Assembly: GCF_001540865.1 (NCBI RefSeq)
Contig: NC_033621.1
Location: 16,320,785-16,384,784, forward strand
Length of the DNA stretch: 64,000 nt
Direction: 5' to 3'
Origin: Ananas comosus
Lineage: Eukaryota; Streptophyta; Magnoliopsida; Poales; Bromeliaceae
Shown: positions 55,641-64,000 of the stretch, piece by piece
How the letters are laid out: every line of letters starts with the position of its first letter
Numbering within the stretch: the stretch's first letter is position 1
The notes under the pieces: model-generated
The model's database searches: none
What the model saw: the letters and a program-made list of their open reading frames with translations, nothing else
What the model was told of the DNA's origin: nothing
Position numbers and translations under genes: made by a program

Positions 55641-56528
55641 GTGGTTGTCCTCTATTTTTGAAATGAAGGACATGGGTGAAGCGAATTATGTGCTCGGAGT
55701 TAAGATCCTACGAGATCGTTCTAAGAAACTTTTAGGTCTGTCTCAAAAGACTTACCTAAGAAAAGTTTTAGAACGATTTCAGATCCACAATTGCAAACCC
55801 ATTGACACTCCTATTGCTAAAGGTGAGAGTTTGAACCTTATACAGTGCCCTAAAACTTCTGAAGAGAAGGATAAGATGAGTCGGATCCCATATGCTAATG
55901 CGGTCGGAAGCCTGATGTATGCTATGATGTGTACTCGGCCTGATATATGCTATACCGTGGGCCTGGTTAGCCATTTTACGTTGTTAAAAGAATACTTCGT
56001 TACCTCAGAGGTACGATAGATTATGTGCTGTGCTATCAAGGTACGGATTTACGTCTCATCGGTTATAGCAATGCGGATTGGGCTGGTGACCTAGATGAGC
56101 GTAAGTCGACCTCAGGATATGCATTCTTACTTGGCAATGGCGCCATAACTTGGAGTAGTAAGAAACAGACCTGCATAGCTCTTTCCACCATGGAGGCGGA
56201 GTTCGTGGCGTGTTCTGTAGCAGCCCAGGAGGCTATCTGGTTGAGAAGGTTCCTTCGAGATATTGGGATTGTCGCTTGTACTTTCGTTTCTGTGACGATC
56301 TATTGTGACAGTATGGCAGCGATTGTATACACGAAGGACCCGAAATATCGTGGCAAGACAAAGCACATCAACTTAAAGTATCACTTTATTCGTGAGGCAG
56401 TGGCGCAGAAGGAAATAATCCTGGAATACATCTCTACGAGTCGCATGGTGGCAGATCCTCTGACTAAGCCTATTGTTAGAAAATCTTTTTTGGCTCATGT
56501 TAAGGCTCTTGGACTCCGTAGGATTTGA
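55641..56528 (+). pseudogene. Copia RT tail and RNase H, frameshifted
   Basis: RT C-terminal part (FEMKDMGEANYVLGVKILRD to VGLVSHF), then a deletion with frameshift near 55975. The normal frame continues as VKRILRYLRGTIDYVLCYQG and RNase H motifs (DADWAGD-like ADWAGDLDERKSTSGYAFLL, STMEAEFVA, HINLKYHFIRE) and ends KALGLRRI. The same lesion is at 63695-63740. Confidence 0.9.
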
Positions 56529-57646
56529 TTGTGTAGACAGTCAATTTTTTTTTTGTAATTTCTTGGTTATTTAATTACAAATTATTATTTGGCAAAGATA
56601 TTTGGTAAAATTAGTACACGTGCATTGTTATTAAACGGATTGATAGTATGTCACAGGCTGATTGGCCCTCTCACACGGGTAATCATTTTTTCCGGCGCTG
56701 TAGAAAGCGAGCAAAAATTGAGGCATTAATGGAAGCCGCCTTGGTTGGCACCAAGATGAGGTCATTAATGAGACCGTATACGAATAGTCCCACGATTCGT
56801 ATGGCCTGTATATTAAGAGCCGGATGTGAGATCACCGTTTGACGCTTGAGATAGTGAGCAAATGGAGAACTCAGGCTAGACACTCCGGGAGTGACTGAGC
56901 TAAGATCCGTATGACATTGAGAAAGACATACGCTTATTGAGATTCTCTGTCATAGCATGTATTTCATACTACATGTGCTGGGCGACTAAATAAAGAAGAT
57001 TTGTGAATGGATCCCTGCTTCCTCATCGTGTGAGTTCTTACGGGCATTATTTTGAGACGATGTCCTATATTTATTAGATGCCCTTAATGACTTCTGACTA
57101 TATCATTAAGTAAAAGAATTGATGTTGCTACTTTGGCATGTTTCCTACGACTATGAGTGATGCGGCTTTACGGGGCATTGCTGGGAAAGCAATCAGTTCT
57201 CAACTCAATGGCATAAGGGCTCAAGGAAGACTAGTTGAATTACATTCAGACACTTTGACTCATTGTCGACAGGTTGTATCGCTTCAGTATAGCGAAACAA
57301 TCATGAGTATAGTGTCATAATGTGCATAATTGCGGTTAGCATGGCTCTTTGAGGGATTAGAAATGCTGAACCTGATGTAATTCAATGGTCTAGGGCATCA
57401 CGAGTCTAATATTTTTTCCTTTTTGAGGGTTGATGTCACTATACTGGCCGGATGCGGTTTCTAGTATAGAGCTCCCAAAATGCAGGTTGACTCGGCGGTC
57501 GCACTGTTTATTTTCCTGTATGAATAGAATTAATAGTGGTGTGATGTTGAGGAAGTGGTTACGATGGCATCGATCCCGTCATGTGCGAGTGGGAGATGTT
57601 GGCATTCGGTTAAATCGAATCGGGTACGCCCATAAGCGGGTTCGAT
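55641..57646 (+). mobile_element. Copia 3' fragment bounded by single Ns
   Basis: Begins in mid-RT at the base matching 63358 and, by eye, is identical to 63358-64000 over the whole 643-bp overlap. It continues through RNase H (stop at 56526-56528) and 3' non-coding DNA to a purine tract (GAGTGGGAGA). It then has the first 50 bp of an LTR (TGTTGGCATTCGG at 57597) and stops at an N. It has no target duplication and both ends abut Ns, so its placement here is doubtful. Confidence 0.85.
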
Positions 57647-57896
57647 NATTATATAATGTTGAGAATTTCAATCGGCTCGTTTAGAGCTCGAGCTCGGCTC
57701 GACTCGAAATTAGGCTCGCTCGAGCTCGCTCGAATTAATTTCAAGCCGAGCTTGAGCCTAGATTTAGGCTCGAAATTAATTTCAAGCCGAATTTGAGCTG
57801 ACATAAGCTCGCTCGAGCTCGGCTCGTTTCCACCCCTAGTGGGCTGCAGAAAATGTTCTTGCTGGTTTTTTTTTTTTTCCTTTAATTTTTAGTTTG

Positions 57897-57911
57897 TTGT
57901 TGTTGTTGTAT

Positions 57912-57951
<40 letters not shown>

Positions 57952-57990
57952 GGTGGTGGTGATGGTGGTTGTGGTGGTGGTGGTAGTGAA
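57897..57990. repeat. (TTG)n/(GTG)n microsatellite
   Basis: A TTG run from 57897 to about 57950 followed by GTGGTGGTGATGG-type sequence. Confidence 0.95.
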
Positions 57991-59082
57991 AGCAACGATT
58001 TAACTGTTGTGACACGGGGTCGTGTCGAAAACTTGCTGATACGGTATGTGTTGAGCCGTGCCGGTGGGTACTGGTTATAAAAAATTCATGAGTGCCGGCA
58101 CATAATAGTATGAAATATTTATTTTCTTTAACAATAAAATATTTTAATTATTTATTATGTATTTTTATTAAAATTTTTAAATTTTATCGAGGAAATTACT
58201 TACTAATTTAAAGAATAGAGGGTTTTGAGCTGTGCCGTTGGCACGGGGTATATCATTTCGATATGTTGTTGGTACGATACGGTATGGTAGATTCTATCCG
58301 TTCGGATAGATTTTTAAATTCTTGGGTAAAAGCATAATGAGAAAATATTTGATTATCAAAGCTGTATGTTTAGCCCCAGTGGATTATTCATTGTAAAAAT
58401 AATGTTTTCTAAAACAACAAGGCATTCATTTCATACTATGAGTTCCCAACCAACTAAAGGCTTATGAACATCATCTATGCAAGCGCGGGAAGAAGTTAAT
58501 ATTAGGCATCACTAATCACTGGACAAATGCGAACACAAATGTTTCAGAACTACGTATTCTTTGTCCTAATTGTAATTCAGGATCTGAAAATTTTAAAATT
58601 TGAAATTTACTGTAGGAAAAGTGATTTTGTTGTAATCTACCTCACTCGTCGTTTCCGATAATTTTGCTGGATCTTCTGTAGTAAATTAAATCATATACGA
58701 ATCATATTTTATGTGAAACGGTGAGCTTGGCCTATCGTGCAATTGGTTTGAGAAATGAATTGCAATGAAACTATTGTTCAATGTTTTAAACGGTGACAAG
58801 TAATCCGGGCGAAGTTTAGTTATTATCCCTTCCAACGTATACGCATACTAATTTCTGTAATTTGTTCACTGGTAAGCGATTGATAAATTAAAATTTTCAT
58901 GACTATTGTATCCCCACCATTGATGAGAGTAGATACGCGCATAATCAGAAAAAAAGAAAAAAAGTTTAATTGATATGAGAATAAAATGAAACAGCTATAA
59001 TTTTATCTAATGAGTTCCAAAGAATAGAACAAATTATTATGACCAAAATGCTTAGACACAATCCGATCATTAGGGACTAAAA
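57991..59082. other. AT-rich intergenic sequence, no gene
   Basis: Contains patches of GTGCCGG and TACGATACGGTATGG near 58050-58110 and 58240-58290 that resemble a decayed inverted repeat. Nothing else recognised. Confidence 0.4.
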
Positions 59083-59094
59083 AACCTGAATCGG

Positions 59095-59270
59095 ACCGAC
59101 CGCCCTTAGAGCAAGTGGCAAAGGGCTACTCAGCGGTTACCGTGGGCACGATAACTGGTCTTGGTGGTTGGTACTCGAGACCCAAGTTGATTCACATTTC
59201 CAACTAGGTTTATTTCTAAATGAAATAAACGAAGCAGGTAGCGTACTATCTATCTCTCTTAAAAAAAAAA
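59095..59270 (+). mobile_element. tRNA-type SINE copy 2
   Basis: Head with AGAGCAAGTGGCAAAGGGC (A-box-like), GGTACTCGAGACCCAAG (B-box-like), then TTTCTAAATGAAATAAACGA, GTAGCGTACTATCTATC and a tail of 12 A. Flanked by AACCTGAATCGG (59083-59094) and AGCCTGAATCGG (59272-59283), a target duplication with one difference. Same family as 7054-7214. Confidence 0.88.
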
Positions 59271-59801
59271 AAGCCTGAATCGGTGTACGAACATATGCGA
59301 CTGCATTCGGTTAAATCGAATCGGGTACGCCCATAAGCGGGTTCGATCCGACGGATGTTATGTTATCTAATTGGATTGGAATTAATTTCGCTTTCAAATT
59401 GGAAAGTTAGTTAGAGATAAATCCTAGTCATATTAGGATAGCAATTAATAACCGATTTAGCCTTATCTCTAACGCTATTAGAATTTTGGAATCCCTTATA
59501 AATATGCGGGCGATCCCACATAACAAAAAGGTACAAGAACGGAAAAAGAAAAGAGAATAAGAAAAACGAAAGAGAGAAACCACATCCTCCATTAACCTAT
59601 TATTCTAAGAGGGACTTGAACGGTGGATTTGTGATCGTGCTCGTTTGTAGTTCGATCCATCGCGAGTTTGGAACGCGAGAAGATTTAATCAAGGACGATC
59701 AAAGGATACGTGAATTAACCTCGACGATCCGGGCTCATCGAGTTGTAACGCGAATCGCTTCCGCAAAAAGGTACGAACGAATACTTCCGTTGCGTTCTAC
59801 A

Positions 59802-60302
59802 TTGGTCAGAGCAGGTTCATCAGCTGGACATGTGTGGCGAGTCTCGGCTGAGCCAGGGTCTGGATGACGGGCTAGCGAGACGAGTGTCACATCGCCTGGT
59901 GATCTTGGGCTGTATGATTGGACTGACGAGGACGTCAGGGCTTTAACGGGGGAAGTCTGTGACACCCCCAATAATCCCACATCGGATGGGGTTGTCATTG
60001 TGTTTATAATAGACTTAAACACTAGTAATAATAACTGGGCTTAAGCATTTTGGGCCGGTATTTGGGCCCAACAAGTTATTGTTGCTAGTGGGCTGGGTCG
60101 TTACATTTGGTATCAGAGCCGGTTCACCAGCTGGACATGTGTGGCGAGTCTCGGCTGAGCCAGGGTCTGGATGACGGGCTAGCGAGACGAGTCTCACATC
60201 GCCTGGTGATCTTGGGCTGTGTGATTGGACTGACGAGGATGTCAGGGCTTTAACGGGGGGAGTCTGTGATACCCCAATAATCCCACATCAGATGGGGTTG
60301 TC
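59802..60302 (+). mobile_element. TRIM segment inside the copia leader
   Basis: A 148-bp LTR (59958-60105, TGTGACACCCC to GGGTCGTTACA) is followed by TGGTATCAGAGCC (60108-60120), an internal region ending in a purine tract (GGGGGGAG), and the first 38 bp of a second LTR (60265-60302). To the left, 59815-59957 is another internal copy (GGACATGTGTGGCGAGTCTC and onward) joined directly to the copia primer site. So the order is internal-LTR-internal-LTR start, which is not a normal insertion. Short non-coding terminal-repeat elements of this kind are TRIMs. Confidence 0.82.
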
Positions 60303-60631
60303 AAGCATAGTCAATTAATAAAATAGATAAAAATCTTTTGGCATAATGTAAATTTTTTATGCATGTCTTATCAAGTGAAAATTTTATTTTTTGGTAGAGC
60401 AAATTATATGTTTTTACTCCCATATATTTTGTGCATCTTAATTAAATAATTTAAAAATTTTTGACATATGGTGCGTGATGTGATTATGAGCATATCGAAA
60501 TTTTTCTTTACGCATCTATGGTCTAATTTTTTAATTTATTTAATTAGAGATAGGGCAAAATTGAATACATGCATCGTGTACTAATGTTAAAATATTCTTT
60601 TCTGCGCATTGCATGAACAAAGTGAGATTTA

Positions 60632-63600
60632 ATGGCCTCCAAGCAAATTGTTGCTGATTTAAACAAGGGCGAGAAATTGGATGGTGACAATTATGATATT
60701 TGGCATCGTAAAATTTAATATGTTCTCGCCGAGCAAGAGGTCCTGGAAAACTTGAGTAATAAAATGGACCTACCCACAGAGGGCACCAGTGCCCAGGCTA
60801 GCCGAGATATGGAAGCCTATAATAATTGGCTAAAAAAGGATCGCATTGCTCGCATCACGTTGCTGAGCAGTATGCAGAATGATCTCTTGTGCGAGTGTGA
60901 GCAGTATCCGACTGCGTATGACATGTGGGAGGCTCTCAAAGCAAAATTTGGTGCAACTTCGGCTACAAGGTTGCGCAGTCTGACTATGCGGTTTGACAGT
61001 TATAAAAAGCGTGCCAATCAGACTATGAAACAGTACGTTAGAACAATGTCAAACATGATTCGCGAGTTAAGGTCGGCTGGCGGCACCTTAACTGATGAGC
61101 AGCAGATCCAAGCTATGATTCGCTCCCTTCCAAATTCGTGGGAACATATGCGAGTAAATTTGACCCATAATGATAATATCAAAACTTTTGAGGATGTTGC
61201 GCGGCATTTGGAGTTGGAGGAGGAGCGCCTTGAGGCTGTTAAAACTCCAACTGCCAATGCTGCCGAGTCAAACTTTCGCAGGACAACTGGGTTCAAGCGA
61301 AAGAGGACTACTGGGGCTCAAAATCGTAGCGGATCCGCGCCTAAGAACGTGAAGAGCACTAAAAGAAAGAGAAGTAAACGAGGTGGCAAGAATGACAAGT
61401 CAAAGATGACTTGTTTCAACTGTAATCAGCTGGGACACTTCGCTCGTGATTGCACTGAGCCGAAGAAGGTACATCTCTATCCCGATTCTCGCTCTTTTGT
61501 TTCTTCTAACACGTTTGTTGCTGAATCTCTCCCTGTGTGGATTGTAGACTCAGGAGCAACAGACCACGTAGCGAGGGATCGGATGGGATTCGTCGAGTAC
61601 CGTCGTGTGCCTGCTGGGAGTAGAAGAGTATACATGGGGAACGATTCTAGTGTCGATGTGTTAAGCGTTGGCACATACAAGTTGATCATGCAAGCTGGTC
61701 GAACTTTATATCTACATGATGTACTTTATGCTCCAGGAATTCGACGGAACTTGTTTTCTATTCTTGCTATGCTACAGTTAGGCTTTTCTTTTTATTTTGA
61801 GAGTGATGTAGTTGAGATTCATCTTGGAACTATTTATTATGGGAGAGGTTTTATGTCAAATGGTTTTATGGTTTTGGACATTGATTATAATATTAATAAT
61901 AGTGATTCTTTTTTCCTGCTATCTTCTGTTGAGAATGATCACAATGTTTCAATTAAATGGCATGCACGGCTTGGTCATATTGGGCAGGACAGAATGACTA
62001 GATTGGTTAGAGACGGGTTTTTGAGCTCGCTCACTAAAGTCGACTTGCCCACATGTGAACATTGTTTAGCATGAGAAGCGACCCGAAAACCATTTAATAA
62101 AGCTTCTAGGGCAGAATTTTCTTTACAATTGATCCATTCCGACATTTGTGGCCCAATGAGTGTGAGGGCAAGACATGGTGCTTTTTACTTCATCACATTT
62201 ATAGATGACCATACGCGCTTCGGTCATGTTTATCTGAAATTATGGACAGGCAGGAAACCAAATTTGGAGCACCTGCGCCCTTGGGGTTCGGCAGCTTATG
62301 TACACAACACTTCTCACAAGTATGGAAAGTTGGGTCCTAGAGGAAGGAAGTGTATCTTTATAAGATACCCTGAACACTCTAAGGAATATGTGTTCATCGG
62401 AAAGCAGCCAGATGGAAGTTTGACTTAGATTGAGTCACGAGATGTTGAATTCCTCGAGGAGGATTTTCCTCATAGAAGTGAGGTTCGAAATGAAACTAAG
62501 TTCCATGAGATGGATGACTCTGGTATCGGCGCTTCTATTCGCTCAGTTGAGTCAGAGGAGGCAACTCCGATACCTCCTGGGGATAGTGGGAGCGACTTAC
62601 CTTTAGATAAGGAGCCTCAATTTCATAGGAGCGCACGTGTGGGCGTTCCCCGTCGTCGTTTTGAGATTGAGGGGGAGGCTTTCATGGTTGCTGCACATGA
62701 TGATGATAAGCCTAGATCTGTGCAAGAGGCTCTCTCATTACCTACTCATAAGGAATGGATGGATGCAATGATGGAGGAAATAAAATCGATGAAGTCAAAT
62801 CATGTCTGGGACTTGGTTGACTTGCCACCAGGGTGCAAAACAATCGGGAATAAATGGGTTATCAAGATTAAGCGTAAGGCAGACGGTTCTATCGATAGGT
62901 ACAAGGCTCGCCTAGTAGCAAAGGATTTTACCCAACGAGAAGGCGTTGATTACGAAGAAACTTTTTCTCCTGTTGTAAGGTTTGCTTCGATCCGTCTGAT
63001 CTTGGCTATTGTCGCATATTTGGATTTGAAACTTTACCAAATGGACGTTAAAACTGCATTTCTCAATGGAGAACTGGATGAGGAGATCTATATGGATCAG
63101 CCTGCTGGCTTCTCTGTAAAGGGTGAGGAGCATAAAGTTTGTAAGCTCCGACGATCCATTTATGGATTGAAGCAGTCCTCCAGACAGTGGTATATTCGAT
63201 TTCATCGAGCCATCACTGAAGATGGGTTTACGATGATTGAAGAAGATCACTATGTGTATGTTAAACGGTCCAAAGGATTTTTTCTAATCTTTTCCTTATA
63301 TGTTGATGACATCCTATTGGCCGGGAATAATAAGGAGATGATTGTTGCCACTCAGATGTGGTTGTCCTCTATTTTTGAAATGAAGGACATGGGTGAAGCG
63401 AATTATGTGCTCGGAGTTAAGATCCTACGAGATCGTTCTAAGAAACTTTTAGGTCTGTCTCAAAAGACTTACCTAAGAAAAGTTTTAGAACGATTTCAGA
63501 TCCACAATTGCAAACCCATTGACACTCCTATTGCTAAAGGTGAGAGTTTGAACCTTATACAGTGCCCTAAAACTTCTGAAGAGAAGGATAAGATGAGTCG

Positions 63601-64000
63601 GATCCCATATGCTAATGCGGTCGGAAGCCTGATGTATGCTATGATGTGTACTCGGCCTGATATATGCTATACCGTGGGCCTGGTTAGCCATTTTACGTTG
63701 TTAAAAGAATACTTCGTTACCTCAGAGGTACGATAGATTATGTGCTGTGCTATCAAGGTACGGATTTACGTCTCATCGGTTATAGCAATGCGGATTGGGC
63801 TGGTGACCTAGATGAGCGTAAGTCGACCTCAGGATATGCATTCTTACTTGGCAATGGCGCCATAACTTGGAGTAGTAAGAAACAGACCTGCATAGCTCTT
63901 TCCACCATGGAGGCGGAGTTCGTGGCGTGTTCTGTAGCAGCCCAGGAGGCTATCTGGTTGAGAAGGTTCCTTCGAGATATTGGGATTGTCGCTTGTACTT
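60632..64000 (+). pseudogene. Copia gag-pol, multiply broken
   Basis: One frame from ATG 60632 carries a copia-type gag domain (NNWLKKDRIARITLLSSMQN, YEALKAKFG-like WEALKAKFGATS), a CCHC knuckle (61412-61453), a protease with the DSGATDH active site (about 61549), a pre-integrase zinc region (WHARLGH) and an integrase start (HSDICGP...FIDDHTR). RT with KTAFLNGELDEEIYM and the YVDD box follows (about 63298). Breaks: TAA 60716-60718, TGA 62072-62074, TAG 62426-62428, a deletion near 62240 removing most of the integrase core including later catalytic acids, and a deletion/frameshift near 63700 before RNase H. It cannot act alone. Confidence 0.93.

Larger units (their letters stand above)
55436..57838. 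mobile_element. hAT-like MITE, apparently split by a copia fragment
   Basis: Ends TAGGGCTGGCAAACGAGC and, in reverse complement, TAGGGGTGGAAACGAGC. They are flanked by an 8-bp GTGGGCTG duplication (55428-55435 and 57839-57846), as for hAT elements. The arms consist of GAGCTCGGCTCG and CGAAATT words. The AT core is replaced at 55640-57647 by copia sequence with an N at each end. The MITE is 190 bp downstream of the FtsZ2 3' UTR. Confidence 0.85.
59296..64000 (+). mobile_element. Copia-type LTR retrotransposon, 5' part
   Basis: 5' LTR about 59296-59801 with TATA-like CTTATAAATATG (about 59494) and an end at TTCTACA. Next come a primer-site region, an embedded TRIM segment (59802-60302), a leader and a broken gag-pol frame running off the window. 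The order gag, protease, integrase, RT, RNase H is copia-type. The LTR start is uncertain by a few bases because its first 10 bp differ from TGTTGGCATTCGG at 57597. 3' LTR beyond the window. Confidence 0.85.

Overview
This is plant nuclear DNA, most likely from a monocot, although I cannot name the species from sequence alone. The window is dominated by transposable elements nested in one another. The only host protein gene I can support is a plastid-division gene, FtsZ2. It lies on the + strand from 23135 to 55123 in seven coding exons that together encode 477 residues. Its second intron is about 26.9 kb because it has filled with transposons. Evidence for a plant nucleus: GT-AG introns with plant consensus, a transit-peptide-like N-terminus, tRNA-iMet-primed LTR elements, Cassandra-type LTRs containing 5S rRNA sequence, Helitrons, PIF/Harbinger, MULE-like and hAT-like elements and tRNA-type SINEs.

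Layout. 1-4050: three adjacent minisatellite families (39/36 bp, about 47/72 bp, 49 bp). 4.1-7.3 kb: low-complexity DNA, a Cassandra-type element, a MULE-like MITE, an LTR fragment and a SINE. 7.3-20.9 kb: AT-rich Harbinger-type MITEs carrying a solo LTR (A, 7725-10297) and a Helitron (11572-20197). The Helitron itself contains a fold-back element and solo LTR C, and LTR C contains a second Helitron and solo LTR B. 21-23.1 kb: FtsZ2 upstream region with a duplicated block and a (CT)n leader. 23.1-55.1 kb: FtsZ2.

Intron 2 (25109-52012) holds a solo LTR split by a nearly intact PIF/Harbinger element (transposase plus Myb/SANT-like protein). It also holds a Cassandra tandem split by a gag-only Ty3/gypsy-type element (34029-43219), whose 5' LTR is split by solo LTR D, and then a gypsy wreck whose two 3' LTRs face outward. 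55.4-57.8 kb: an hAT-like MITE apparently interrupted by a copia fragment bounded by single Ns, probably an assembly artefact. 57.8-64.0 kb: a (TTG)n tract, a second SINE, and the 5' part of a defective copia element with TRIM sequence embedded at its primer-binding site.

The observations I rate highest are these. (1) Five related LTRs carry clusters of short GC-rich palindromes just upstream of a TATA-like box, with a different palindrome core in most copies. (2) A 17-kb composite with outward-facing Cassandra LTR ends is flanked by the same 5 bp (TCCAA) on both sides. (3) The large Helitron has a paralogous empty site. (4) A copia/TRIM chimera joins at the shared primer-binding site. All comparisons were made by eye; no alignment or database search was run, so identities and some boundaries are approximate.
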